Origin: Acidaminococcus fermentans DSM 20731
GTDB taxonomy: Bacteria > Bacillota > Negativicutes > Acidaminococcales > Acidaminococcaceae
NCBI RefSeq assembly: GCF_000025305.1
Contig: NC_013740.1
Location: forward strand, 434,001-498,000
Length of the DNA: 64,000 bases
Direction: 5' to 3'
Every line of letters starts with the position of its first letter. Position 1 is the stretch's first letter. The translations under genes and the position numbers were made by a program. Positions 30,278 through 39,142 of this stretch are shown here, piece by piece. The notes under the pieces were generated by a model. The model searched no databases. It was not told the DNA's origin and worked only from the letters and a program-made list of their open reading frames with translations.

Positions 30278-30321
30278 TTCTAAGTCGTGTGTCGAGCGTT
30301 CGAATCGCTCCGGGGTCACCA
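30278..30321 (+). other. tRNA-Arg 3'-half duplicate (possible attachment-site repeat)
   Basis: The 44 bases match the 3' end of tRNA-Arg (28043-28086) from the anticodon loop through CCA, with four differences. Two of these keep the T stem paired (GTG/CAC became GCG/CGC). After the CCA there is a shortened copy of the downstream terminator. It could be the right junction of an inserted segment 28087-30321 or the leftover of a second tRNA-Arg gene. Confidence 0.75.
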
Positions 30322-30426
30322 ATTGAAAACAAATTTTCACAGCTTCTTTTTTGTTACTGGCCAACGGTCACGAGCCACTGGCCGATGGAAATCGATTTTG
30401 CAAATTGATTTTAAACAGCATGAACC

Positions 30427-30453
30427 GTAGGGGGCGCAGGCCCGGCGTCCCGC
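30427..30453. repeat. half copy of the GTAGGGG palindromic repeat
   Basis: GTAGGGGGCGCAGGCCCGGC and GTCCCGC match the reverse complement of the right end of copy A (19728-19806). Confidence 0.6.
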
Positions 30454-30483
30454 ATAACACCTGGACAAACGCCGACCGTTGAC

Positions 30484-30519
30484 AGGGGGATGTGAAATTT
30501 TTTCACCCCCCCTTTTTTT
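30484..30519 (+). terminator. terminator-like hairpin with T run
   Basis: GGGGGATGTGAAA pairs imperfectly with TTTCACCCCCC, followed by a TTTTTTT run. It lies directly after a GACCGTTGAC microrepeat. Confidence 0.65.
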
Positions 30520-30532
30520 GTATGATTGCATT

Positions 30533-30561
30533 TCGACAATTATAAGTAATTGTGATAGAAT
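30533..30561 (+). promoter_or_regulatory. promoter of the NiaR-like gene with palindromic spacer
   Basis: TCGACA (30533-30538) and TAGAAT (30556-30561) are 17 bp apart. The spacer region is the palindrome ACAATTA-TAAG-TAATTGT (30537-30554), a likely operator, possibly for autoregulation. Confidence 0.6.
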
Positions 30562-30659
30562 ACATATGAATGCTCTAGGAATGACACCCTGCCGTACAGC
30601 CATTGCGCATCTGTTCCCGGCGCAGGGAATCCAAAAGAAATCTTAGGGGGAGGGGTATG

Positions 30660-31193
30660 ATGAAGAATCAAGAACGCAGAAAGAAAATCATGGAGATCTT
30701 ACGGAACAGCAACGGTCCGGTGACCGGGGATCAGCTGGCCAAGGACCTGAATGTGTCCCGGCAGGTGATCGTCCTGGATATGGCCCTTTTGCGGAGCGCC
30801 GGTACGGCCATTGTTTCCACCCGCCGGGGTTACCAGATCAATGGACGGAGCCTGACCATGGATTTCGAATGCCGGTACAAAGCCATGGATACGGACAGTG
30901 CCCGGGATGAAATGAACATCGTGGTGGACAACGGGGGCATGATCGTCAGCATTACCCTGGTGCCGGATTTCTGCGGTCCCATCCAGGCATTCCTGAACCT
31001 GAAGAACCGGCGGGATGTGAACCAGTATCTGGAGAATTTCCGCAAGTACAACATTCCGCTGATCGCCACCCTGTCCCAGGGGGTCCATACTCTTTCCGTA
31101 GCGGCGGATTCCCAGGAAGAACTGGAAGCCATCCGGGATGGACTGGCGGAAGGCGGTTTCCTGGTGGAAGAAACGGACGGAGAAAAGAAGTAA
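30660..31193 (+). CDS. NiaR-like (HTH_11 + 3H-domain) transcriptional regulator
   Basis: The protein has 177 residues. A winged helix (about 1-60, GDQLAKDLNVSRQVIVLDMA) is followed by a domain that aligns with the 3H domain of NiaR/YrxA niacin-responsive repressors (IVVDNGGMIVSITLVPDF, LNLKNRRDVNQYLENFRK, LSQGVHTLSVAA). The positions I expect to hold metal-binding histidines are mostly replaced (for example PDF where HPV is usual), and only the VH of QGVH remains. Ligand binding may therefore differ. Of two ATGs, the second (30660) has the better spacing from GGAGG. The target genes are not adjacent. Confidence 0.75.
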   Translation: MKNQERRKKIMEILRNSNGPVTGDQLAKDLNVSRQVIVLDMALLRSAGTAIVSTRRGYQINGRSLTMDFECRYKAMDTDSARDEMNIVVDNGGMIVSITLVPDFCGPIQAFLNLKNRRDVNQYLENFRKYNIPLIATLSQGVHTLSVAADSQEELEAIRDGLAEGGFLVEETDGEKK

Positions 31194-31199
31194 GCAGGA

Positions 31200-31243
31200 G
31201 CGCATTTTACAGGCATGGTTTTCCTGTAAAATGCGTCTTTTTT
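31200..31243 (+). terminator. terminator after the NiaR-like gene
   Basis: CGCATTTTACAGG (31201-31213) pairs with CCTGTAAAATGCG (31223-31235), followed by TCTTTTTT. Confidence 0.88.
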
Positions 31244-31330
31244 ATGTCCTGCCCCTTTTCTTTCCGGGCAAAAATGGATATAATATCTTTCGACTGAATA
31301 GATAGGAATCGCTGATGGTAAGGAGGATGT

Positions 31331-31801
31331 ATGGACTTGAATGGCGGAATGGTTGAAAACAAATTGGAGAATCTTTCTCCCTACCAGTGGATGGAACAGC
31401 ATTTTTTCGCCCGGCAGATTCCCCGGGACTGGCCGTCCCTGCTTGCTCTGTATCTGAACTTCCACGGCCGTCTGGGCCGGGTGGAACTGGCCCTGCGGGG
31501 AGCGCTCCTGTTGGGGGGCGCCAGCTGCCTGACGTTTTTCCTGATGGGCTGTGTCTTTCTCTTTACCCTGTTTGAAAGCGGGGTGGGGGCCATTGCCCTG
31601 ATGGGCCTGTGGCTGCTGACCTATTTTGTCATGTTTTTATGCGGGCTGTCCCTGCTGGCCCGCCGGTTCCATGATATGGACAAAAGCGGCTGGTGGGTGA
31701 TGCTGTTCTGCGTGCCCATCGTCAACCTGGCCACCTACATCTACCTGATGACGAAAAAGGGCACCCCGGGAGCAAACCGGTTCGGAGGGGTGCCGGAGTG
31801 A
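31331..31801 (+). CDS. DUF805 membrane protein
   Basis: This 156-residue inner-membrane protein has three to four hydrophobic segments. The DUF805 hallmarks are present: LNFHGRLGRVEL near residue 43, LLARRFHDMDKSGWW in the loop and the closing GTPGANRFG. The function of the family is unknown. A TATAAT at 31279-31284 and an AGGAGG-type Shine-Dalgarno (GGTAAGGAGGATG) support the start. Confidence 0.88.
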   Translation: MDLNGGMVENKLENLSPYQWMEQHFFARQIPRDWPSLLALYLNFHGRLGRVELALRGALLLGGASCLTFFLMGCVFLFTLFESGVGAIALMGLWLLTYFVMFLCGLSLLARRFHDMDKSGWWVMLFCVPIVNLATYIYLMTKKGTPGANRFGGVPE

Positions 31802-31831
31802 GGTTCTGCTGCAGGGGCGGCAGAACTTCTG

Positions 31832-31862
31832 GCCGCGGGCCGAGGGTCGCGAGTCGCGGGTT
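31832..31862. repeat. GTC-type microrepeat, left arm
   Basis: CCGCGGGCCGAGGGTCGCGA and GTCGCGGG form an array that is partly the reverse complement of the one at 31951-31984, so a long-range hairpin is possible. Confidence 0.45.
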
Positions 31863-31950
31863 TGTTGCTGCAGACCGAAGATTCAGCTTTACGGATTCCG
31901 GTCGAATTTGTCTTATCATTCTATAGAAAAAGGACGAACGGTTTAGACGT

Positions 31951-31984
31951 CCAGGCTCGCGACCCGTGACCTGCGGCCCGCGAC
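31951..31984. repeat. GTC-type microrepeat, right arm
   Basis: GGCTCGCGACCCGTGACCTG followed by CGGCCCGCGAC precedes a terminator. It pairs with the array at 31832. Confidence 0.45.
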
Positions 31985-32018
31985 AGGGGGGTGTGAATTT
32001 CTTTCACACCCCCCTTTT
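31984..32018 (+). terminator. terminator ahead of the MoxR gene
   Basis: GGGGGGTGTGAA pairs with TTTCACACCCCCC, followed by TTTT. The extended -10 TGCTATAAT (TATAAT at 32023-32028) starts two bases after the T run. Confidence 0.75.
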
Positions 32019-32068
32019 GTGCTATAATAAATACTGATGCAACGACTAGTCAATCGAGGGGAGCCCTT

Positions 32069-32986
32069 ATGATGCTGGAATTTTTAGAGAATGAACATAT
32101 CAATCCGGACCTGCTCCGGGGACTGGAGGCCTATCGGAAAGAATTCCCCACGCCGGCGGAACTCCAGGCCCGGGTCCCCATCCCTCACTTCCATTATTAT
32201 GGCAAAGACGTGTGGGAAGAGGCCATTGCCGCCCTGCTGTGCGGGCAGAACCTGCTGCTGGCCGGCCCCAAGGCCACCGGGAAGAACGTGCTGGCGGAAA
32301 ACCTGGCGGCGGTGTTCGGACGGCCCATGTGGAACGTGTCCTTCCACATCAATATGGATGCCACCGGGATGCTGGGAACCGATACCTTTAAAAACGGAGA
32401 AGTGGAATTCCGCCCCGGTCCCGTGTACCAGTGCGCGGTAAAAGGCGGCTTCGGGGTCTTCGATGAAATCAACATGGCCCGGAACGAAGCCATGGCCGTA
32501 CTCCATTCTCTGCTGGACTTCCGTCATACGGTGGATATCCCCGGCTATGACCTGCTCCATGCGGACAAGGCCTGCCGGTTCATCGCCACCATGAACTACG
32601 GGTATTCCGGCACCCGGGAACTGAACGAAGCCCTGGCTTCCCGGTTTGCAGTGATCCAGCTGCCATCCATTTCCATGGATGCCCTGGAACGGCTGCTCCG
32701 GGATGAATTCCCCACCCTCCGGAAGGAATCCCTGAAGGCTTTCTGCCAGATCTTCAAGGATCTGGAAAAGAAATGCCGGGAAAGCGAAATTTCGGAAAAA
32801 GCCCTGGACCTGCGGGGGATGCTGGATGCCATCCATCTGATGGAAGCGGGGCTGGAAGCCCACAAAGCCCTGGATCTGGGGATTGTGAACAAGTCCTTTG
32901 ATGAATACGAACCGGGGCTGATCCGGGATGTGATCAATCTCCACATTCCCGGGAATTATACCAAAAAGGACATTTTCGAGGACTGA
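32069..32986 (+). CDS. MoxR-type AAA+ ATPase
   Basis: This 305-residue AAA+ protein has Walker A GPKATGKN (residues 66-73), Walker B FDEIN (131-135) and sensor-1-like ATMNYGYSG. MoxR ATPases act as chaperones that mature or insert metals into partner complexes. They are typically paired with a von Willebrand factor A protein, as here with the next gene 6 bp away. GAGGGGAG precedes two adjacent ATGs; the first is used. The client of this pair is not evident from the neighbourhood. Confidence 0.88.
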   Translation: MMLEFLENEHINPDLLRGLEAYRKEFPTPAELQARVPIPHFHYYGKDVWEEAIAALLCGQNLLLAGPKATGKNVLAENLAAVFGRPMWNVSFHINMDATGMLGTDTFKNGEVEFRPGPVYQCAVKGGFGVFDEINMARNEAMAVLHSLLDFRHTVDIPGYDLLHADKACRFIATMNYGYSGTRELNEALASRFAVIQLPSISMDALERLLRDEFPTLRKESLKAFCQIFKDLEKKCRESEISEKALDLRGMLDAIHLMEAGLEAHKALDLGIVNKSFDEYEPGLIRDVINLHIPGNYTKKDIFED

Positions 32987-32992
32987 GGAACC

Positions 32993-34717
32993 ATGGGAAA
33001 ACTGAAATACGATGCCAAACGCCGCCGGGCTTTGAATATCGTATGGGATGTATCCTGGGACTACCGGTTCAATCCGGATTTCCTGGCCTATACGGAGCAG
33101 GGCACTCCGGATCTGTATCTGAATGCGGTGGTGGGGTTCACCCGGAAATACTATGATGTGAAGCTGATCCACCAGATGTTCGAAGAAATGGAGGACAGCG
33201 CCCTCCGGGATACTTTTACGGACCTGTTCTGGCTGGGACTGGAATACGCCACCTATGCCAAAGAGGCTCCGGTGCGTCCGGTGCTGCCCTATTTGCGGCA
33301 GCAGCATGCCCGGGCCTATTTTGACGGCACCAAACTGGACAAGACCGGGGTGGCCCACGAGATGCAGGCGGCCCGGTGGCACGAAGTGCTGGGAGAAGGG
33401 CTGGATCTCCACGATCCCTGGGCCAAAGGGCTGTATGCCAATCTGTGCTTCGATCCTTCCTGGGATACCCGGACCCTGTGTGACCATTTCCGGAAAATCA
33501 CCAAAAAGTACTTCGTCTCCCATTTCCTGGTCCGGGAAAGCCTGGAAAAGGTGATCATCAGCAAGGGATTGGGGGATTTCATGGACTGGCTGCTGCCCCA
33601 TGTGTTCCGGAAGCAGGAAAGCGTGTTCAATTTCCTGTATTCCAAGAAACAGGCCATGGATATCCTGGCCGGGAAAAAGGCCCACAACGGACTGATGGCC
33701 ATCATCACCGGCCAGACCGCAGCGGAAAACTACCAGTACATCGTGGATTGTTTCGGGGCCAGCATCTATCCGCCCCGGAAAATGCTGGACATCGACCAGG
33801 CCTGGTGCAGCGGGCCCCATCAGGGCTGTCACCTGCACTTTACCCGGGGCCGGCTGGGTAGCAAAGGCGCCACGGGGGAAGCCTCCCGGTGGCTCCAGGG
33901 AGCCCATGCCCAGCGGGTGAAGAACCTGGCCTACTACAAGGATCACGGAGAACAGTGCCGGAAGAGCATTGCCCGGCTCACCACCCAGCTCCGGAGCGTC
34001 ATGCGCATGGCCCGGACCAGACTGCCGGTGCCCGCCAAGGAAGGGGAACTGGTGCCCGGAATGGTGTGGCGGGCACTGAAGGTGAATGATCCCCGGGTGT
34101 TCTACCAGCGGGAAACGGTCTCCAGCCCGGATTTTACCGTGGATCTGATGCTGGATGCTTCGGCATCCCGGGGCGAATACCAGCAGGTGATTGCTTCCCA
34201 GGCTTATGTGATCGCTGAAAGCCTGCGCCAGTGCGGGATCCCCTACCAGGTGTATTCCTTCTGCACCCTGCGGAATTATACGGTGCTCACCCTGTTCAAG
34301 GATTATGCCGACAAGAAGCGGTGTACCAACATCTTCAACTATGTAGCAACCGGCTGGAACCGGGACGGCCTGGCCCTTCGGGGTGCCCGGCAGCTGATGG
34401 GGGATTTTACCCGGACAAAAAAAATCCTGATTATGCTCACCGACGGGGAACCCAACGACGACAAGCCCCTGGTGGGGGACGGACTGTTCAGTTCCTCAGA
34501 ATACCGGGATGAAAAGGCCGTGGCCAATACGGCGGATGAAGCTGCCGCCCTCCGCCGGGAGGGAATCCGGATCATTGGCCTGATCAACGGGGAGAACCAG
34601 CACATCATGAAAGACGCCCGGAAGATCTTCGGGGAGGACTGTGTGGAAGTCCGGGACCTGGACAAAATGGCCGACAGCGTGGGCAGGATGCTCACCCGGC
34701 AGATCGAGGCGCTGTGA
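32993..34717 (+). CDS. VWA-domain protein (partner of the MoxR ATPase)
   Basis: This 574-residue soluble protein has a C-terminal von Willebrand A domain. The MIDAS motif DASAS begins at about residue 388, followed by GWNRDGLAL and IMLTDGEPNDD. The N-terminal 350 residues are family-specific, with EEMEDSALRDTFTDLFWLGL. Such CoxE/NorD-like proteins bind Mg2+ and act with the MoxR ATPase on a client enzyme or membrane complex. The gene starts 6 bp after the moxR-like stop. Confidence 0.85.
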   Translation: MGKLKYDAKRRRALNIVWDVSWDYRFNPDFLAYTEQGTPDLYLNAVVGFTRKYYDVKLIHQMFEEMEDSALRDTFTDLFWLGLEYATYAKEAPVRPVLPYLRQQHARAYFDGTKLDKTGVAHEMQAARWHEVLGEGLDLHDPWAKGLYANLCFDPSWDTRTLCDHFRKITKKYFVSHFLVRESLEKVIISKGLGDFMDWLLPHVFRKQESVFNFLYSKKQAMDILAGKKAHNGLMAIITGQTAAENYQYIVDCFGASIYPPRKMLDIDQAWCSGPHQGCHLHFTRGRLGSKGATGEASRWLQGAHAQRVKNLAYYKDHGEQCRKSIARLTTQLRSVMRMARTRLPVPAKEGELVPGMVWRALKVNDPRVFYQRETVSSPDFTVDLMLDASASRGEYQQVIASQAYVIAESLRQCGIPYQVYSFCTLRNYTVLTLFKDYADKKRCTNIFNYVATGWNRDGLALRGARQLMGDFTRTKKILIMLTDGEPNDDKPLVGDGLFSSSEYRDEKAVANTADEAAALRREGIRIIGLINGENQHIMKDARKIFGEDCVEVRDLDKMADSVGRMLTRQIEAL

Positions 34718-34900
34718 AAAGCAGTGCAGGGTGAAGAGCCAGGAACGGTGGAAATCCAATGCTGCATTGCAATGCTGTAGGGGCCGCACGCCGGGCGGCC
34801 CGCTGGATGATCGTCTGGCGGTGCATTCTGCGGGGCGCCGGGCCTGCACCCCCTGCGGTTTTATGTTGATTGCGGGCAAACTGACATCTTCCATTCCCCA
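34718..34900. other. non-coding region with repeat copy B
   Basis: The region contains the palindrome GCATTGCAATGC (34764-34775) followed by the GTAGGGG repeat. I see no gene in it. Confidence 0.5.
34777..34856. repeat. palindromic GTAGGGG repeat, copy B
   Basis: The element of about 80 bp starts GTAGGGGCCGCACGCCGGGC and ends GCGGGGCGCCGGGCCTGCAC-CCCCTGC. It matches copy A at 19728-19806 in both arms. It lies immediately upstream of the valS promoter. Confidence 0.7.
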
Positions 34901-34929
34901 TTGACAATCCTGCGCCCCCTTGTTACAAT
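34901..34929 (+). promoter_or_regulatory. valS promoter
   Basis: TTGACA (34901-34906) and TACAAT (34924-34929) are separated by 17 bp. Confidence 0.85.
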
Positions 34930-34935
34930 GACTCC

Positions 34936-35172
34936 ATACACCCATACAGTCAGAGGCTGTGACGGGAAGGAGTACAGCGCCCCTTGCATCGGCAGAGAGG
35001 ATGCGGTTGGTGGAAGCATCCGGGCAATGCGCTGGAAGTCGTCCCTGAGCCGGCAGGAGGAAAGACCTGCCCGTTTCGGCACGTTACGCCTTTGAGGTGC
35101 TCAAGCAATTGAGAATGTAGGTGGTACCGCGAACAACTCGTCCTATACAGCAGGACGGGTTTATTTTTTTAA
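34936..35172 (+). promoter_or_regulatory. T-box riboswitch of valS
   Basis: The leader contains the T-box core TAGGTGGTACCGCG (35118-35131). A terminator follows, TCGTCCT (35139-35145) with AGGACGG (35152-35158) and a TTTATTTTTTT tail. A GTC at 35038-35040 followed by G in the 3' side of the putative Stem I is a plausible valine specifier. Uncharged tRNA-Val would stabilise the antiterminator and allow valS transcription. Confidence 0.92.
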
Positions 35173-35184
35173 GGAGGCAGAGTT

Positions 35185-37839
35185 ATGGCAGAAGAAAACA
35201 ACATCCCCAAGGTCTATGATCCGGCTGCGGTGGAGAAAAAATGGTATGCATACTGGACCGAAAAGGGCTTTTTCCATCAGCCGGTGGACAAGAGCCGGAA
35301 ACCCTTCAGTGTGGTGATCCCGCCTCCCAACATCACCGGCAAGCTCCACATGGGCCATGCCCTGGACAATACCCTCCAGGACATCCTGGTGCGCTGGCAC
35401 CGGATGATGGGGGACAACACCTGCTGGCTGCCGGGCTATGACCATGCAGGCCTGGCCACCCAGATCAAGGTGGAAGAAGAACTGAAGAAGAAGGAAGGCC
35501 TGACTCGCTACGACCTGGGCCGGGAAGAATTCGTGAAACGGGTCTGGAAATGGAAGGAAGCCTACGGGGACGAAATCGTCCGCCAGCTGAAGAGCCTGGG
35601 GATTTCCTGCGACTGGGACCGGCAGCGGTTCACCATGGATGAAGGCCTGAGCCGGGCTGTCCGGGAAGCTTTCGTGAGCCTTTATGAAAAGGGCCTGATC
35701 TACAAGGGAACCCGGATGATCAACTGGTGCGTGAACTGCCGCACGGCTCTGTCCGACGTGGAAGTGGAACACCAGGATGATGCAGGGGCCCTGTGGCACA
35801 TCAACTACCCCATCGTGGGCGAAAAGGACCAGTATCTGACCATTGCCACCAGCCGTCCGGAAACCATCCCTGGGGATACGGCCGTGGCCGTGAATCCCAA
35901 GGATGAACGGTACGGGAAACTGGTGGGGAAGAAAATCGCCCTGCCCACCACCAACCGGGAAATCCCCATCATCGCCGATGAATATGTGGACCTGGAATTC
36001 GGTACCGGCGCGGTGAAGATCACCCCGGCCCATGACCCCAACGACTATGAAGTGGGCCAGCGGCACAACCTGGAACAGATCGTGGTCATCGGTCTGGACG
36101 GGAAGATGACCAGGGAAGCCGGCAAATATGAAGGGGAAGACCGGTATGAATGCCGGAAGCACATTGTCCAGGATCTGAAGGATATGGGCCTGCTGGTGAA
36201 GATCGAAGACGCTCCCCACTCCGTAGGCCACTGCCAGCGCTGCCACCATGTGGTGGAACCCATGGTGTCCACCCAGTGGTTCGTGAAGATGAAACCCCTG
36301 GCGGAAGCCGCCATCAAATGCGTCACTGAAGGCCACACGGAATTCGTGCCCAGCCGGTTCACCAAGACCTATCTCCAGTGGATGGAAAACATCCATGACT
36401 GGTGCATTTCCCGGCAGATCTGGTGGGGCCACCGGATCCCGGTCTGGTACTGCGACGACTGCGGGGAAGTGGCTGCCTCCCGGACGGACCTGACTGCCTG
36501 CCCCAAATGCGGCAGCACCCACATCCATCAGGAGGAAGACTGCCTGGATACCTGGTTCAGCTCCGGCCTGTGGCCTTTCTCCACCTTCGGCTGGCCGGAC
36601 AAGACGGAAGAACTGGAACACTGGTATCCTACCAGCGTGCTGGTCACCGGCTATGACATCATCTTCTTCTGGGTGGCCCGGATGATCACCATGGGCGAAG
36701 AATTCATGGGCAAGGAACCCTTCAAGCACGTGTTCATCCACGGTCTGGTACGGGATGAACAGGGCCGGAAGATGAGCAAATCCCTGGGCAACGGCATCGA
36801 CCCGGTGGAAGTGGTGAACCAGTACGGGGCGGATACCCTGCGGTTCATGCTGATCACCGGCAATACCCCGGGCAACGACATGCGGTTCTACTGGAACCGG
36901 ATCGAAAGCACCCGGAACTTTGCCAACAAGATCTGGAACGCCTCCCGGTTCGCCCTGATGAACCTGGACGGCTATGACAAGGATGCGGAAAAGGCGCCCC
37001 TTACCCTGGCGGACAAATGGATCCTGTCCCGGCTCCAGCACACCATCCAGGACGTGTCCACCTATCTGGAGAAATTCGAACTGGGCGAAGCGGGCCGGCT
37101 GATCTACGACTTCATCTGGGGCGAAGTATGCGACTGGTACATCGAACTGGCCAAACCCCGTCTCTACGACCGGGAAAATGCCCCTGCCCGGGCCACGGCC
37201 CAGACGGTGCTGTGCCGGGTACTGGGAGACGCCATGAAGCTGCTGCACCCCTATATGCCCTTCATTACGGAAGAAATCTGGCAGCACCTGCCCCACGAAG
37301 GCCAGAGCATCATGATCGCTCCCTGGCCTGTGGCTGATGACAGCCTGATGGACGACTCGGTGGAAAAACAGATGACCGCCGTCATGGACGTGATCAAGGC
37401 CATCCGGAACATGCGGGCGGAAGTGAATGCGGCTCCCGGCCACAAGGCTCCGGCTACGGTGCTGGTGGATGCAGACCTGAAGGATGTGTTCGCCGGCAAC
37501 GGGGATTACATCCGGCAGCTGGGTACGGTGGATGAACTGACCCTGGGTGCCATGGAGGATGCAGCTCCGGAAAACGCCATGGCCGCTGTGGTGAATGGCG
37601 CCAAAGTGTACCTGCCCCTCAAGGGCCTGATCGACGTGGAAAAGGAACTGGCCCGGCTCCAGAAGGAACTGGACGGGGCGGAAAAGGAAGCCAAGCGGGC
37701 TGCCGGGAAACTGAGCAACCAGAACTTCCTGGCCAAGGCACCTGCTGAAGTGGTGGAAAAGGAAAAAAACAAACAGACGGAGATCCTGGCGCGGATCGAC
37801 GGCCTGAAGGAACGGATCGCAACCCTGCGCAGCCTGTAA
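35185..37839 (+). CDS. valS: valyl-tRNA synthetase
   Basis: This 884-residue class I synthetase charges tRNA-Val. The HIGH-type motif is HMGH (residues 55-58) in PPNITGKLHMGHAL and the KMSKS motif is at about residues 529-533. The editing domain lies between them (about 200-340, TIATSRPETIPGDTAVAV). The C-terminal coiled coil (LARLQKELDGAEKEAKRAAG) is present. AAGGAGG precedes the ATG. It is controlled by the T-box leader and followed 18 bp later by folC. Confidence 0.98.
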   Translation: MAEENNIPKVYDPAAVEKKWYAYWTEKGFFHQPVDKSRKPFSVVIPPPNITGKLHMGHALDNTLQDILVRWHRMMGDNTCWLPGYDHAGLATQIKVEEELKKKEGLTRYDLGREEFVKRVWKWKEAYGDEIVRQLKSLGISCDWDRQRFTMDEGLSRAVREAFVSLYEKGLIYKGTRMINWCVNCRTALSDVEVEHQDDAGALWHINYPIVGEKDQYLTIATSRPETIPGDTAVAVNPKDERYGKLVGKKIALPTTNREIPIIADEYVDLEFGTGAVKITPAHDPNDYEVGQRHNLEQIVVIGLDGKMTREAGKYEGEDRYECRKHIVQDLKDMGLLVKIEDAPHSVGHCQRCHHVVEPMVSTQWFVKMKPLAEAAIKCVTEGHTEFVPSRFTKTYLQWMENIHDWCISRQIWWGHRIPVWYCDDCGEVAASRTDLTACPKCGSTHIHQEEDCLDTWFSSGLWPFSTFGWPDKTEELEHWYPTSVLVTGYDIIFFWVARMITMGEEFMGKEPFKHVFIHGLVRDEQGRKMSKSLGNGIDPVEVVNQYGADTLRFMLITGNTPGNDMRFYWNRIESTRNFANKIWNASRFALMNLDGYDKDAEKAPLTLADKWILSRLQHTIQDVSTYLEKFELGEAGRLIYDFIWGEVCDWYIELAKPRLYDRENAPARATAQTVLCRVLGDAMKLLHPYMPFITEEIWQHLPHEGQSIMIAPWPVADDSLMDDSVEKQMTAVMDVIKAIRNMRAEVNAAPGHKAPATVLVDADLKDVFAGNGDYIRQLGTVDELTLGAMEDAAPENAMAAVVNGAKVYLPLKGLIDVEKELARLQKELDGAEKEAKRAAGKLSNQNFLAKAPAEVVEKEKNKQTEILARIDGLKERIATLRSL

Positions 37840-37857
37840 AAGGGAAAGGAGCAGACT

Positions 37858-39138
37858 ATGGAATATTCGGCCGCAGTAACATATGTGGAAAGCCTGGGAA
37901 AATTCGGCATCCATCTGGGGATGGAACGGATCCAGGGCCTGACAGCCCTTCTGGACCATCCGGAACGGAAGATCCGGACCATCCATGTGACCGGGACCAA
38001 CGGCAAGGGCAGTGTCACCACGTTCCTGGCCAATATGCTCCAGCAGGCGGGGAAAAAGGTGGGGAGCTACACCTCCCCCCATTTTGTCCGCTACAATGAA
38101 CGGATCTGCCTGAACGGGGAGGAAATCTCCAACGAGGATTTCGCCGCCGTGACGGAGCGGACCAAAGCCGCCCTGGACCGGTTCCTGGCGGAAGGGGGCG
38201 AACAGCCCACCCAGTTTGAATTCATCACTGCCATGGCTTTCCTGTATTTTGCGGAAAAACAGGTGGATTACGCGGTGATCGAAGTGGGCATGGGAGGCCT
38301 GTGGGATTCCACCAACATCATCACTCCGGAAGTTTCGGTGATCACCAATGTGACCCTGGAACACACGGATCGGCTGGGGAAGACCATCGAAGCCATTGCC
38401 GCCCAGAAAGCCGGGATCATCAAACCGGGGGTCCCGGTGGTGACGGAAGCGGAAGGCAAGGCCCTGGAAGTGATCCGGGGCACGGCGGAAGCCAGCCACG
38501 CACCCCTGTATGTGTACGGGGATGACTTCTCTACGGAAGAACTGACCAGTTCCATGGATGCCCAGACCTTCCTGTACCGGATGGGAGAAAAGGAAATGGA
38601 AGTGACCATCCATCTGCCGGGAGAGCACCAGATCCTCAACGGGGCGGCAGCCCTTGCGGCAGCGGAAATCCTCCGGGAAAAGGACGGCAGCATCGATGAG
38701 GCCGCCATGCTCCGGGGCATGGACGCAGCCCGGTGGCCGGGCCGGCTGGAACGGATCCACCGGAATCCGGACATCATCCTGGACGGGGCCCACAATCCCT
38801 CCGGGGTGACGGTGCTCCGGAAGGCCCTGGATGAATATTATCCCGGGGCCCGGCGGATCTATGTGTTCGGCATGATGGCGGACAAGGATGTGAGCCAGGT
38901 ATCGGAGATCCTGTTCCGGCCGGAGGACACCATCTACACGGTGCTGGCCCACGAGGGAGACCGGTCGGAAAAACCGGAGAAACTGGCCCGGCGGCTCCAC
39001 AAGAATGCGGTGCCCATGGATGAACTGGCGGCGGCCTACCGCCGGGCGGTACAGGAAGCCGGTCCGGAGGATGTGGTGATCGTCTGCGGATCCCTGTATC
39101 TGATCGGCACCTTCAAGGAACTGGGACTGGACCGGTAG
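37858..39138 (+). CDS. folC: folylpolyglutamate synthase / dihydrofolate synthase
   Basis: This 426-residue Mur-ligase-like protein has the ATP loop GTNGKGS at residues 46-52, VGMGGLWDSTN in the middle and EHQILNGAAALAAAE. DGAHNPSG follows in the C-terminal domain. It adds glutamate to dihydropteroate or folates. The valS-folC order is common in Firmicutes. GGAAAGGAG precedes the ATG. Confidence 0.96.
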   Translation: MEYSAAVTYVESLGKFGIHLGMERIQGLTALLDHPERKIRTIHVTGTNGKGSVTTFLANMLQQAGKKVGSYTSPHFVRYNERICLNGEEISNEDFAAVTERTKAALDRFLAEGGEQPTQFEFITAMAFLYFAEKQVDYAVIEVGMGGLWDSTNIITPEVSVITNVTLEHTDRLGKTIEAIAAQKAGIIKPGVPVVTEAEGKALEVIRGTAEASHAPLYVYGDDFSTEELTSSMDAQTFLYRMGEKEMEVTIHLPGEHQILNGAAALAAAEILREKDGSIDEAAMLRGMDAARWPGRLERIHRNPDIILDGAHNPSGVTVLRKALDEYYPGARRIYVFGMMADKDVSQVSEILFRPEDTIYTVLAHEGDRSEKPEKLARRLHKNAVPMDELAAAYRRAVQEAGPEDVVIVCGSLYLIGTFKELGLDR

Positions 39139-39142
39139 GATC

